DNA of 62,152 nucleotides from Pseudomonadota bacterium (GTDB lineage: Bacteria > Pseudomonadota > Gammaproteobacteria > Burkholderiales > Chitinibacteraceae), in assembly GCA_018261735.1 (NCBI GenBank), contig JAGTRM010000026.1, positions 1 to 62,152 of the forward strand, read 5' to 3'. The notes below the pieces were generated by a model that made no database searches, had not been told where the DNA came from, and saw only the letters and a list, made by a program, of their open reading frames with translations. Of this stretch, positions 9,271-17,651 are shown one piece after another (the first letter of the stretch is position 1; every line of letters starts with the position of its first letter). The position numbers and the translations under genes were made by a program.

Positions 9271-9918
9271 TTAGTTATACGCAACGGTGATGATCGCCTT
9301 GCGGTGCGCGCCCTGTTCCAGCTCGGCCACGAAGGCTTCGGCGTAATCGCCGTAGGAAATCGCGCTGTTGCCTGCGGCGTCGGCCAGCAGCTTGCCTTCG
9401 CCGACGCGGTAGTTGCCCTTCTTTTCGCCCGGGGAAATCATCGCCGCCGGAGAGAAGAAGGTCCAGTCCAGATCGGTTACGCTGCGGAAAACGTTGAATG
9501 CCTCGCGATGCGCCAGCGCGACCGGCTTGTAGATGGCGGGGAATTCAGGAATATCCACCAGCTGCACGCCGGGGGCGACTTCCAGGCTGCCAGCGCCGCC
9601 GATGACCACCACGCGCTTGATGCCAGCTGCGCGGGCTGCGGCGATCAGGGCGCGCGCCACGTCGGCAACCTGGCCAATGGCGGCCGGGTTGTCCATGGCC
9701 GGGCCGAAGGCGCTGGCGATCACATCGTGGCCGCGCACGGCTTCGGTCAGTGCCGCGACGTCCAGGATGTCGACGACCTTCTGTTGCGCCCCGGCGAGAG
9801 CGGCCGGTAGCGCTTTGTTGCTGCGGGTCAGCGCGGTCAGGCTGTGCTGGTGTTGCAGGATTTCCTTGCCGATTTCCTGGCCGATTTTGCCGGTAGCGCC
9901 TACGAGTGCGATTTTCAT
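9271..9918 (-). CDS. NAD(P)-binding oxidoreductase (NAD(P)H-binding PF13460-type)
   Basis: A 215-residue Rossmann protein that opens MKIALVGATGKIG, followed by the ALTRS segment that contacts NADP phosphate. It belongs to the atypical SDR / NmrA-like NAD(P)H-binding group and lacks a clear YxxxK pair. Such proteins are quinone reductases or redox sensors, and the specific substrate is unknown. AAGGAA precedes the ATG. The gene is divergent from a LysR regulator with a palindrome between them, so regulation by that LysR protein is likely. Confidence 0.85.
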   Translation of the reverse strand: MKIALVGATGKIGQEIGKEILQHQHSLTALTRSNKALPAALAGAQQKVVDILDVAALTEAVRGHDVIASAFGPAMDNPAAIGQVADVARALIAAARAAGIKRVVVIGGAGSLEVAPGVQLVDIPEFPAIYKPVALAHREAFNVFRSVTDLDWTFFSPAAMISPGEKKGNYRVGEGKLLADAAGNSAISYGDYAEAFVAELEQGAHRKAIITVAYN

Positions 9919-9961
9919 TTTGGGTTCCTTGTGTGGTGCGGTGAAAGTGATTGCATTCTAG

Positions 9962-9979
9962 TTGCTTGAAATGAAGCAA
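9962..9979. promoter_or_regulatory. Candidate LysR operator (TTGCTT-N6-AAGCAA)
   Basis: A perfect 6-bp inverted repeat with a 6-bp centre in the intergenic space between the divergent oxidoreductase and LysR genes. It is the right kind of site for a LysR dimer. Confidence 0.5.
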
Positions 9980-10025
9980 AAAACTGCGTATCAATCACAT
10001 ATTTGTTGCATGAATCGAGCTAATA

Positions 10026-10937
10026 ATGGATCGAATCACCGCGATGCGCGTATTCGTGGAAGTGGTGGACAGCGGCAGCCAGACTGCGGCGGCAGAAAAA
10101 CTCGATATGTCGCGCGCCATGGTCACGCGTTATCTGGCCGAGCTGGAGCAATGGCTGGGCGAGCGCCTGCTGCACCGGACCACGCGCCGCCTGAGCCTGA
10201 CTGATGCCGGGCAGGATTGCCTGCTGCGTTGTCGGCAGGTGCTGGAGCAGGTGGGGGATCTGGAAAGTAGTGCGGGCGTACGCAGCGCCGAACCGAAGGG
10301 GCAGATCCGCATTACGACGGTCATGTCTTTCGGGCGCTTGTTTCTGGCACCGGCGATTGCGGAGTACGTGGCGCGCTATCCGCAGGTGCAGGTGGATATG
10401 CAGCTGCTTGATCGCACCGTCAACCTGGTCGAGGAACGCATCGATCTTGCGATCCGCATCAGCAACGATCTGGATCCGAGCCTGGTGGCGCGCAGGCTGG
10501 CACCGTGCAAGTCGGTCATTTGTGCCACACCGGCTTATCTGGAGAAAAACGGAACGCCGCAGGCACTGCAAGACCTGGTGCAACACAACTGCCTGACCTA
10601 TGCCCACTTTGGTAAAAGCCAGTGGCGCTTTACCCGGGATGGCCAGATGGAGAGCGTGCAGGTCGGCGGCAATATCAGTGCCAATGAAGCTGCCACCTTG
10701 CTGGAAGTGGCGCTGGCCGGCGCCGGCATTACGATGCAGCCAACCTATCTGGCCGCGCCGCTGTTGCGTTCCGGCGCCCTGATCGCCGTGTTGCCACAAT
10801 GGCAGCCGCTGGAAATGGGCATCTATGGCGTGTATGCCTCGCGCCGCTACCTGCCGCCCGCCTTGCGCACCTTGCTGGATTTTTTGGCCGAGCGGTTGGG
10901 GCCGGAGCCCGCGTGGGACCGGCTGACCCAGCCTTGA
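10026..10937 (+). CDS. LysR-family transcriptional regulator
   Basis: A 303-residue LysR protein. The N-terminal winged helix-turn-helix spans about residues 1-60 (MDRITAMRVFVEVVDSG, LDMSRAMVTRYLAELE, RLLHRTTRRLSLTDAG), followed by the substrate-binding effector domain. It is of the CrgA/DsdC-like single-subunit class seen next to small redox enzymes. It is divergent from the NAD(P)-binding oxidoreductase and convergent with the nitroreductase/dioxygenase/DoxX operon, so it may control one or both. The effector is unknown. Confidence 0.93.
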   Translation: MDRITAMRVFVEVVDSGSQTAAAEKLDMSRAMVTRYLAELEQWLGERLLHRTTRRLSLTDAGQDCLLRCRQVLEQVGDLESSAGVRSAEPKGQIRITTVMSFGRLFLAPAIAEYVARYPQVQVDMQLLDRTVNLVEERIDLAIRISNDLDPSLVARRLAPCKSVICATPAYLEKNGTPQALQDLVQHNCLTYAHFGKSQWRFTRDGQMESVQVGGNISANEAATLLEVALAGAGITMQPTYLAAPLLRSGALIAVLPQWQPLEMGIYGVYASRRYLPPALRTLLDFLAERLGPEPAWDRLTQP

Positions 10938-10964
10938 AAGTTGGCAAGGCCAGCCAAGTTGGGA

Positions 10965-11549
10965 TCAGAGCAGTTGCGCCACGGTATCGAACGGCAGGCG
11001 CGGACCGCGCGAGCGGTTGCCGGCAGGATCGCCATAGCCGAGATTGACCAGGAAGTTCGCCCGCCATTGACCATCGGGGAAGAATTCGGCGTTGACCTTG
11101 TCTGTGTCGAACCCGCTCATCGGGCCGCAATCGAGGCCGAGCATCCGCGCGGCGATGATCAGGTAGGCGCCCTGCAGTGTGCCATTGCGAAACGCCGTGC
11201 TTTCCGCCAGTGACGCGTTGCCCTCGAACATCGGCTTGGCATCGTAGGCCGGGAACTGCGTGGGCAGCTGATCATAAAAGCGTGTGTCCAGTGCCACGAT
11301 CACGGTGACCGGCGCGGCCATCGTTTTATCCTTGTTGCCGGGCGACAAGGCGGGCAGCAGCCGCAGGCGCGATTCGTGCGTGCGCAGGAAAACATAACGC
11401 GCCGGCTGCGTGTTCATCGAGGTGGGCCCCCAGCGCATCAGGTCGTAAATCTGGTGCAAAGTCTCGTCGCTGACCGGCCGGTCGGTGAACTTGTTGAAAG
11501 TACGGGCGTGGGTGAATGCCTGTTCCTGAGCAGCTTGATCGACGGTCAT
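10965..11549 (-). CDS. Nitroreductase-family protein (RutE/HadB-like malonic semialdehyde reductase)
   Basis: I chose the internal ATG at 11549 because CAGGAGAAC sits just upstream. The product is 194 residues. It has the flavin-dependent nitroreductase features of the RutE family: ARTFNKFTDRPVSDE at the N-terminus, WGPTSMNTQPARYVFL, and the C-terminal FLVNLGYGDP. RutE reduces malonic semialdehyde in pyrimidine catabolism, but no other rut genes are here, so a general aldehyde or quinone reductase is as likely. It is the last gene of a DoxX-dioxygenase-reductase operon on this strand. Confidence 0.85.
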   Translation of the reverse strand: MTVDQAAQEQAFTHARTFNKFTDRPVSDETLHQIYDLMRWGPTSMNTQPARYVFLRTHESRLRLLPALSPGNKDKTMAAPVTVIVALDTRFYDQLPTQFPAYDAKPMFEGNASLAESTAFRNGTLQGAYLIIAARMLGLDCGPMSGFDTDKVNAEFFPDGQWRANFLVNLGYGDPAGNRSRGPRLPFDTVAQLL

Positions 11550-11575
11550 TGGGTTCTCCTGATTGGTCCTGTATT

Positions 11576-12370
11576 TCAAATCGTTTCGCCAAAACTGTAA
11601 ATATCCATGGCCAGCACGCCTTCGGTAATGCCGGCGAAGTGGCGCTGTACCGGCTTTCCGGTCGCTGCGCCCATGCTGCCAAAGAGCGGAAGCAGGTGTT
11701 CCTCGCTGGGGTGCGCTCGTTGGGCATGCGGTGCCTGCTGTCGGTAATCGAGCAAGGCTGAGAGATCACCGGCTTGCAATTTTTCATGCATCCAGCCCTG
11801 GAATTCGCGCACATAAGTCGGGACGGCGGATTCATCGTCGCCGGCATTCCAGATTACGTCCATCAGGTTGTGGGTGAGACTGCCCGAGCCGATGATCAGG
11901 ATGCCTTCGTCGCGCAACGGAGCCAGCGTCTGGCCCAGGCGATAGTGGTGGGCCGGACCCAAGTGCGGTTGCAGCGAAAGCTGCACGACCGGGATATCCG
12001 CGGCCGGGTACATGTTGCGCAGTGGCACCCAGGCACCGTGGTCCAGCCCGTGATTGGGGTGGCGGGTTGTCGGCAGGCCTGCGGCATCCAGCAAGGTGCT
12101 CACCTGTTCTGCCAGCCACGGGGCGCCGAGCGCTGGATAGTGCAGGGTGTGAAGGTCGGGCGGAAATCCGCCGAAATCATGAATCGTTTCCGGCGCGCTG
12201 CTGGAGTTGACCATCGGTTGCCGCGTCAGCCAGTGGGCCGAGAGCATCAGGATAGCGCGCGGGCGTGGCAGGTCGGCCGCCAGTTGCTGCCACGCCACGC
12301 CGGTGCGGCCGGCATCGCGCGCCAGCATCGGCGATCCGTGCGAGACAAACAGGCTGGGCAGCGTTTTCAT
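11576..12370 (-). CDS. DODA-type extradiol ring-opening dioxygenase (YgiD-like)
   Basis: A 264-residue class III extradiol dioxygenase of the 4,5-DOPA dioxygenase/YgiD family, starting at the ATG at 12370 with AAGGACA upstream. Metal-site histidines are visible in FVSHGSPML, LSAHWLTR, HDFGGFPP and LDHGAWVPLRNMYP. The enzyme would cleave catechol-type rings. The true substrate is unknown. It lies 26 bp before the nitroreductase and 13 bp after DoxX, so the three are one transcript. The set looks like a quinone/catechol detoxification module. Confidence 0.88.
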   Translation of the reverse strand: MKTLPSLFVSHGSPMLARDAGRTGVAWQQLAADLPRPRAILMLSAHWLTRQPMVNSSSAPETIHDFGGFPPDLHTLHYPALGAPWLAEQVSTLLDAAGLPTTRHPNHGLDHGAWVPLRNMYPAADIPVVQLSLQPHLGPAHHYRLGQTLAPLRDEGILIIGSGSLTHNLMDVIWNAGDDESAVPTYVREFQGWMHEKLQAGDLSALLDYRQQAPHAQRAHPSEEHLLPLFGSMGAATGKPVQRHFAGITEGVLAMDIYSFGETI

Positions 12371-12383
12371 GATGTTGTCCTTT

Positions 12384-12794
12384 TTAAGTGTTTCCAAAGG
12401 TTGGTGATTTTTTGATGGACAGCGCACCATCGCCCAGCAGGGCTTGCGCCAGCGCCGCCACGATCAGGAAGACCGGATATTCCCAGCCGCCATTCGGGTT
12501 GCCGAAACTCCAGCCGTTGCCCAAGTGGACGGTGCTGGCTCCGATCAGGACCGGCAGCAGGGCTGCGGCAACAAGGCGCGGGTAAAGGCCGATGATCAGC
12601 GCGATCCCGCCGAGGACTTCTGCTGCCGTGACCGGGTAAGCCATCCAGCCGGGAAAGCCGACCTTGGCAAAGAAACCGGCGGTGCCGGGCAGGGTAAAGA
12701 CCAGTAGTTTGGTCAAGCCGTGCGCCAGAAACATCGTACCCAGTGCAAGGCGCAGGGCGAGGGCGGCGTAGGGGGCGGTTTTGGTATCGATCAT
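12384..12794 (-). CDS. DoxX-family membrane protein
   Basis: A 136-residue protein starting at the ATG at 12794, again behind CAGGAGAAC, the same leader as the nitroreductase. About four transmembrane helices are visible, with the DoxX hallmarks LRLALGTMFLAHGLTKL and AEVLGGIALIIGLYPR. The DoxX family includes subunits of membrane quinone oxidoreductases and proteins of thiosulfate and oxidative-stress metabolism. It is the first gene of the operon with the dioxygenase and nitroreductase. Confidence 0.88.
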   Translation of the reverse strand: MIDTKTAPYAALALRLALGTMFLAHGLTKLLVFTLPGTAGFFAKVGFPGWMAYPVTAAEVLGGIALIIGLYPRLVAAALLPVLIGASTVHLGNGWSFGNPNGGWEYPVFLIVAALAQALLGDGALSIKKSPTFGNT

Positions 12795-12862
12795 TTTGTT
12801 CTCCTGATGGAATGGGGCACGCATTGCCCCGTGCAATCTGGTTAGTGATGCGACCAAATGAA

Positions 12863-13007
12863 GTTTGAAGTTGCCGTCATTCCGGCGTACCCCAAGGGTA
12901 TTTCCTTCGGGGCAAAGGCTGGAATCCAGTGCCATTGCAGGCTTTTGTCCTGGACCCCGGGCTCTGCATTCCCGTTGGTCACCTTCGCCGGGGTGACGAC
13001 TTCAAAC
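12863..13007. repeat. MITE-like intergenic inverted-repeat element (145 bp)
   Basis: The left end starts GTTTGAAGTTGCCGTCA and the right end finishes TGACGACTTCAAAC, an imperfect terminal inverted repeat. The interior carries GGCTGGAATCCAG and TCCTGGACCCCGG arms. This layout is typical of the dispersed repeats with CGTCATTCC and GAATCCAG cores found in many proteobacterial intergenic regions. No gene is inside. Confidence 0.6.
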
Positions 13008-13024
13008 ATCTTTAGATCGGATCA

Positions 13025-13654
13025 TTAGTCGCGGTGAATCCAGGTAGGAGCGATTCCCGTACCCTGACCCAGGCCGTAACCCAGGGCGATATTCAGCATG
13101 CCCAAGGGTTCAAGATAGCGCGCATTGGCAAGGTTTCCGGCTTGGATCGTGGAAAAGCCGAGACTTTCGGCGAATTGCTGCACGCTCTGTTTGGCTGCTT
13201 CGTCGTCGCCGGCGATTAGCACCGGCACTTTGCCGGCGGCGCCGAAATCCGGACCTTCGCTAAAGATCTGCGCGAACACGGTGTTGAAAGCCTTGATAAC
13301 TTTCGCGCTCGGCGCGAGTTTCTGGATTTCTTCGGCGGCCGAGGTGCTAAAGCCCAGCGTCAGGCCGGAAAAATCGGCTTTCAGCGGATTGCTGATATCG
13401 ATCAGCACCTTGCCGGCCAGATTGCCCGCCGCGGCCAGCGCTTCTGCGGCAGCGGGGTAGGGCGTGGCCAGGATGATGATATCGGCGTTGCCGGTCGAAT
13501 CAGAAATGGCACCTGCCTTGGCGCCGACCTTGGCGGCGGCTTCGCTGGCGCGTGCCGGGTTGTGTCCTGCCAAGGTGACGGCGTGGCCCGCCTTGACTGC
13601 GCGTGCTGCCAGACCCGAACCCATGTTGCCGTAACCGATGATAGTGATGTTCAT
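13025..13654 (-). CDS. NADP-dependent oxidoreductase, F420-reductase-like (NADPH-binding)
   Basis: A 209-residue protein with an N-terminal Rossmann motif (IIGYGNMGSGLA) and the LAGHNP segment that suggests NADP preference. It also has a family-typical VIKAFNTVFAQI segment. It belongs to the F420-dependent NADP reductase-like / coenzyme-binding family (PF03807 type). In an organism with no sign of F420 it probably acts as an NADPH-linked reductase of unknown substrate. A strong AAGGAG precedes the ATG. It is divergent from a second LysR gene. Confidence 0.85.
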   Translation of the reverse strand: MNITIIGYGNMGSGLAARAVKAGHAVTLAGHNPARASEAAAKVGAKAGAISDSTGNADIIILATPYPAAAEALAAAGNLAGKVLIDISNPLKADFSGLTLGFSTSAAEEIQKLAPSAKVIKAFNTVFAQIFSEGPDFGAAGKVPVLIAGDDEAAKQSVQQFAESLGFSTIQAGNLANARYLEPLGMLNIALGYGLGQGTGIAPTWIHRD

Positions 13655-13678
13655 GTTTGATCTCCTTGTTTGGGTTAT

Positions 13679-13702
13679 TGCCTCGGGGTTGTGTCTGAGG
13701 CA
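13679..13702. promoter_or_regulatory. Candidate LysR-type palindrome upstream of the F420-like reductase
   Basis: TGCCTC and GAGGCA form a 6-bp inverted repeat separated by 12 bp, about 25 bp upstream of the reductase start. Confidence 0.35.
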
Positions 13703-13741
13703 TGGCTGCAGTATGCGAGTTTCTTTTTTGGGGATAAATAT

Positions 13742-13782
13742 GCAATTATGTGAATATCAATGCCGTAAATCGGGATAATTGC
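13742..13782. promoter_or_regulatory. Inverted repeat GCAATTAT/ATAATTGC abutting the LysR start
   Basis: A perfect 8-bp inverted repeat with a 25-bp spacer. Its right arm ends 1 bp before the LysR ATG, so a protein bound there would block the regulator's own translation initiation region. Autoregulation is the natural reading. Confidence 0.45.
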
Positions 13783-13783
13783 G

Positions 13784-14710
13784 ATGGATAGAATCACTGC
13801 AATGCAGGTTTTCATGCGGGTGGCCGATGCCGGCAGTTTTGTGCGGGCGGCTGAACAGCTGGGGCTCTCGACCACGGCCACATCGCGCTTGGTGGCCGAA
13901 CTGGAAGGGCATCTGGGCGCGCGCTTGCTCAATCGCACCACGCGCAGTTTGAGTCTCACCGATGCCGGGCGCGCTTACTTCGAACGTTGCGAAGCGATAC
14001 TGGCCGATCTGGAAGAGGCCGAGGCGCAGGTTGGCCGGCAGGCGCTGAACCCGGCTGGTGTGCTGCGCATCTCGGCCCCGATTGCCTTTGGTGCCGAGCG
14101 GCTCGGTGAGCTGCTGTCGGGATTCCGGCAGCGTTACCCGCAACTGGTACTTGATGTCACGCTGGCTGATCGCATGGTCGATTTGGTGGAGGAGGGTATC
14201 GATCTGGCGCTGCGGATTGCCATTGATCTCGATCCTTCGCTAGTCGCGCGCCGCCTGACCACTGTGCGTATCGTGCTTTGCGCGGCGCCGGACTATCTGG
14301 CGCGGCACGGCAGGCCGCAAACGGTGCAGGATCTGGCTCGGCATGCCTGTCTGTCATATACCAATACCGCGCGCAGCGGCGAATGGTCTTTTGATGGCCC
14401 GGCCGGTCGCGAGCGCGTGGCGGTTACCGGCGGCTGGCGCGCCAACAGCGGCGATTTGCTGCGGGTGGCCGCGCTGGCGGGGGAGGGCATCATCCGCCAG
14501 CCTTCGTTCCTGGTTGGCGAGGATTTGCGCCAGGGCCGGTTGCTGCCCTTGTTGCCCGATTATCGCGTACCGGATTTTACGATGTATGCCGTCTACCCCA
14601 GCCGGCGCCATGTGCCGGCCAAGGTGCGGGCCTTTGTCGATTACATGACGGAGCAACTGGGCGATCCGCCGCCGTGGGATGCCTGGATGCAGGAGCGTGT
14701 TCGTGATTGA
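13784..14710 (+). CDS. LysR-family transcriptional regulator
   Basis: A 308-residue paralogue of the LysR gene at 10026, beginning MDRITAMQVFMRVADAG, with the helix-turn-helix around AEQLGLSTTATSRLVAELE and RLLNRTTRSLSLTDAG. The effector domain is complete and ends with a PPPWDAW-type tail. It is divergent from the F420-like reductase, its probable target. Its end overlaps the start of the RNase H-like gene, so the two are probably co-translated. Confidence 0.93.
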   Translation: MDRITAMQVFMRVADAGSFVRAAEQLGLSTTATSRLVAELEGHLGARLLNRTTRSLSLTDAGRAYFERCEAILADLEEAEAQVGRQALNPAGVLRISAPIAFGAERLGELLSGFRQRYPQLVLDVTLADRMVDLVEEGIDLALRIAIDLDPSLVARRLTTVRIVLCAAPDYLARHGRPQTVQDLARHACLSYTNTARSGEWSFDGPAGRERVAVTGGWRANSGDLLRVAALAGEGIIRQPSFLVGEDLRQGRLLPLLPDYRVPDFTMYAVYPSRRHVPAKVRAFVDYMTEQLGDPPPWDAWMQERVRD

Positions 14711-15167
14711 GTGCGAACAGGCGGCCGATCCTGTCTGGCTGGCCGCCTTTGATGGCAGTGCCTTGCCCAATCCGGGCCGGATTGGCTTGGGGGCCGTGTT
14801 GTGCGCCCCGGACGGGCGGCGTTTCGAGATCAGCGAGCCGGCACGGCAAAACGGCTGCAACAACGAGGCGGAGCTGCTTGCGCTTTGTACATTGCTGGAG
14901 TTGGCCAATGAATTGGGCGCCGAGCGGCTTTGCATCCGCAGCGATAGCGATGTGGCCGTGCGCTATGTCTTGGGGCAGGCCAGCACGCAGGTCGTGCAGC
15001 TGCTGCCCTTGATTGCGCGGGCGCAGCAGCTTGCCCGCGGCTTTGCCCGGTTTGAACTGCGCTGGGTGCCGCAGCACCGCAACCGGGAAGCCGATGCGCT
15101 GGCGCGCAAAGCGCTGGGCCTGCCGGCCCGGCCGAGCGAAGGCACACGCAAGCGGCGCAAGGGCTGA
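14703..15167 (+). CDS. RNase H-fold protein (RNase HI-like)
   Basis: I chose the GTG at 14703 because AGGAGC lies 6 bp upstream, inside the LysR 3' end. A longer in-frame ATG at 14679 lacks this. The 155-residue product has the acidic RNase H active-site pattern: AAFDGSALPNPG, NNEAELLAL, IRSDSDVAV and HRNREADALA. It resembles the RNase H-like reverse-transcriptase-related proteins of bacteria more than the canonical rnhA product. It would cut RNA in RNA-DNA hybrids, and the physiological role is unclear. It is convergent with the DUF4202 gene, 12 bp away. Confidence 0.82.
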   Translation: MIECEQAADPVWLAAFDGSALPNPGRIGLGAVLCAPDGRRFEISEPARQNGCNNEAELLALCTLLELANELGAERLCIRSDSDVAVRYVLGQASTQVVQLLPLIARAQQLARGFARFELRWVPQHRNREADALARKALGLPARPSEGTRKRRKG

Positions 15168-15179
15168 GTCGACGCGGCG

Positions 15180-15791
15180 TCAGTTGGTCTGAATGGCCTT
15201 CTGGATCAGCGGCAGCAGCGCTTGTGGCAGCTTGACTTGCCCGGAGGTGGCAAATGCGCGCCCCGACTCGGACATTTTCTTCCAGGTCTTGCGGATGATG
15301 CCCAGCCATTTTTCTTCGCTGTAATCGGGGTTATGGGCGGCAAAATCCACCATGTAATGCTCAAGGAAAACCAGCCCGGCCACGTCTTCCATCATCTGGG
15401 TTTCCGGGTTGATCTTGAGCCCGCGCTTGCCGATGATCTTCTTGACCCGCACGACCATCTCCGCATCGTAACCGGCTTCCAGCATGAGCTCTCCAGCGGT
15501 GTTGGCGTGCAGTTGGTAGAGCGTGGTGCGCCACTGCTGGTAGCCTTCGCGCGTCATCGGGTATTGCTGGCGCGGTATTTTCCAGCGCTCGATGTGCTGC
15601 GCGCGGCAGGCAATGCTCACCGCCTCGCTGGCATCCGGGGCGAAGCGCGCCAGCATCTCGCTCATGCGCTCGGCGTAGAGTAATTCCTTCGGCCATGCCT
15701 TGCCCTCGGCGTTTTCCGTGTTCGGGTCTTTGGCGTTGGCGGCATCGAACAAGGCAATGGCGCGGTTAAATTGTGGGCTGAACGTGTTCAT
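15180..15791 (-). CDS. DUF4202 family protein
   Basis: A 203-residue protein starting at the ATG at 15791 behind GGGAG. It matches the DUF4202 family through IACRAQHIERWKIPR, YPMTREGYQQWR and a histidine-containing segment LEHYMVDF. The spaced His residues recall HD-type metal folds, but the family has no settled function. It stands alone on this strand. Confidence 0.8.
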   Translation of the reverse strand: MNTFSPQFNRAIALFDAANAKDPNTENAEGKAWPKELLYAERMSEMLARFAPDASEAVSIACRAQHIERWKIPRQQYPMTREGYQQWRTTLYQLHANTAGELMLEAGYDAEMVVRVKKIIGKRGLKINPETQMMEDVAGLVFLEHYMVDFAAHNPDYSEEKWLGIIRKTWKKMSESGRAFATSGQVKLPQALLPLIQKAIQTN

Positions 15792-15957
15792 GGAGCTCCC
15801 GAAAATAGGTTCTGGTGCCGGTGGACTTTCGTCGCCAAGCACGGCACCCGATGTCGCCATGATACCGGTCTTGGCAAGCACGATGGGGCGCAGACTTATC
15901 CCGCTAATCCAGTATGGACACGATTTCCCTCTCGGAATTCACTCCGGGCAATAGCGC

Positions 15958-16191
15958 CTATACAAACCATTGTTCAATTTTTTCCCGGCCCGGAACGCCG
16001 CCGGCATGAACAACCTTTGTATCAATGACCACTGCCGGTGTGCTCATCACGCCGTAGGCCATGATGGCCTGAATATCCTCGACTTTCTCCAGCGAGATTT
16101 CCACGCCAAGCTCTTTGGCAATACTCTCGACCAGTTGTACGGTATTCCTGCAGTTGGCACAGCCTGTTCCCAAAACTTTGACGTTTTTCAT
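15958..16191 (-). CDS. CxxC mini-thioredoxin (redox-active disulfide protein 2 type)
   Basis: A 77-residue thioredoxin-fold protein with GTGCANCRNT (CxxC) near the N-terminus and the conserved cis-Pro region STPAVVI. This small family is often coded beside metalloid permeases of the ArsP/UPF0718 type. Here it ends an operon of permease, DGC protein and thioredoxin. A second copy of the pair lies at 25978. The probable role is thiol chemistry on a metal(loid) cargo, inferred from context. Confidence 0.88.
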   Translation of the reverse strand: MKNVKVLGTGCANCRNTVQLVESIAKELGVEISLEKVEDIQAIMAYGVMSTPAVVIDTKVVHAGGVPGREKIEQWFV

Positions 16192-16200
16192 GGCGTTTCC

Positions 16201-16575
16201 TCAGATGGTTTGTAGAAATTTCCGCGCTTCTGCAGCAACGCGTTCAATATTTTCGGCGGATGCGGGCGATGAGCCCTTGGTTAGACCTATTTCTGCCAAC
16301 TGCACACGGGCAAAGCCTGAAAAGCCTGCTTTCTTGAGAGTCATGCTTGCGCAGGCGGATGGGCAGCCATCGATAGCCAGAATAGCCCGTGCGGATTCGG
16401 TATTATCCAGAATCGCGGGAATTCCTCCACCGATACCGGCCAGACAATACATCTTTCCCACGCCTTCGCGGGTGAGTTGGCGTGCGCAGCGATCGGCGAT
16501 TTCTCCGACATCGGCAGCGCCCGAGCAAGAAAAAATCAGTTTGGGTGCGGCATTGCAATTGCAGGATTGAGACAC
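16201..16575 (-). CDS. DGC-domain putative zinc-binding protein
   Basis: The GTG at 16575, preceded by AAGGAGAAAACC, gives a 124-residue product. It has a cysteine-rich layout: SQSCNC at the start, IFSCSGAADVGE, KMYCLAGIGGG and the family-naming IDGCPSACA. The DGC family is predicted to bind zinc through these cysteines, and its function is not established. It sits between the permease (23 bp away) and the mini-thioredoxin (9 bp away), so a metal or metalloid handling role is inferred. Confidence 0.82.
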   Translation of the reverse strand: MSQSCNCNAAPKLIFSCSGAADVGEIADRCARQLTREGVGKMYCLAGIGGGIPAILDNTESARAILAIDGCPSACASMTLKKAGFSGFARVQLAEIGLTKGSSPASAENIERVAAEARKFLQTI

Positions 16576-16598
16576 GGTTTTCTCCTTGATTAACAATG

Positions 16599-17651
16599 TT
16601 AAATTACTGCGTTGAATACATAACCCACGAGTACGATTCCGCAAGCCACCACGCTGGCGAAGGTGGCAATCAACGCGGGTTTGAGCACCTTTCGTAGAAT
16701 GATCATCTCGGGCGCGGAAAGCGCAATCACCGCCATCATGAAGGCCAGCACGGTGCCCAGCGCCGCACCCTTGCCGATCAGCGCCTCGACAATCGGAATG
16801 ATGCCTGCCGCATTGGTGTACATCGGCACGCCCAGAATCACGGCCACCGGCACCGACCACCACGCGTCGCGCCCCATGATCGAAGCCATGAAGTCTTCCG
16901 GCACATAGCCGTGAATGCCCGCGCCCAGCGCGATCCCGGCGATGACATACGGCCACACCTTGCCAACGATTTCCCTGACGTGCTGGGCGCCAGCTTCAAA
17001 TCGTTGTACCCAGCCCATTTCTTCGCCGGGAATATGTGCAACTTCACCCTTGGCGATTTTTTGCACCCAGTCTTCGAGATGGCGCTCCATCCCCAGTTTG
17101 CCGATCACGAGTCCGGCCACAATGGCAACCAGCAGCCCCATGCCCAGGTACAGCCCGGCCACTTTCCAGCCGAACATGCCAAAGAGCAGCACCAGCGCAA
17201 CCTCATTGACCATGGGCGCTGAAATCAGGAAAGAGAACGTCACGCCCAAAGGGACACCCGCCGAGAGAAAACCGATGAACAACGGTACTGCCGAGCAGGA
17301 GCAGAACGGCGTGACAATGCCCAAGCTGGCCGCCAGCATATTGCCCGCGCCCAGACGTTTACCTGAGAGCAATGCACGCGTGCGTTCCGGGGCGAAGAAG
17401 GTTTGTATGATCCCCATCGCAAACACGATGCCGGTCAGCAGTAACAGCACCTTGGGCGTATCAAAAAAGAAGAAATGCATGGCTTCGCCCAAATGCGTAT
17501 TGCGGCTCAGCCCGAACAGGCCAATCAGCCACTGTGCGAAGTGATCCAGATTCAGGTAGGCGAGAACCCAGACCGGCACGGCCAGGCTGATCATGGTCAA
17601 CCAGCGATGCACGGAAGATAAATTCTGGCGGATGGTTTGGTTGCTATTCAT
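16599..17651 (-). CDS. Permease, ArsP/UPF0718 family
   Basis: A 350-residue polytopic permease. I prefer the ATG at 17651. In-frame alternatives at 17681 and 17696 exist, and none has a strong ribosome binding site. Two internal halves carry the family signatures TPFCSCSAVPLFIGF and SAPMVNEVAL in the first, and GVPMYTNAAGIIPIVEAL and SAPEMIILRKV in the second, separated by a cytoplasmic loop. Cys pairs in the CSCS motif suit thiol-reactive cargo. ArsP proteins export trivalent organoarsenicals. Assignment to that substrate here is inference from the ars neighbourhood. Confidence 0.87.
   Translation of the reverse strand: MNSNQTIRQNLSSVHRWLTMISLAVPVWVLAYLNLDHFAQWLIGLFGLSRNTHLGEAMHFFFFDTPKVLLLLTGIVFAMGIIQTFFAPERTRALLSGKRLGAGNMLAASLGIVTPFCSCSAVPLFIGFLSAGVPLGVTFSFLISAPMVNEVALVLLFGMFGWKVAGLYLGMGLLVAIVAGLVIGKLGMERHLEDWVQKIAKGEVAHIPGEEMGWVQRFEAGAQHVREIVGKVWPYVIAGIALGAGIHGYVPEDFMASIMGRDAWWSVPVAVILGVPMYTNAAGIIPIVEALIGKGAALGTVLAFMMAVIALSAPEMIILRKVLKPALIATFASVVACGIVLVGYVFNAVI

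Noticed and set aside
14679..14702. The ATG at 14679 as the start of the RNase H-like gene
   Set aside because: It has no Shine-Dalgarno sequence. The GTG at 14703 has AGGAGC six bases upstream.
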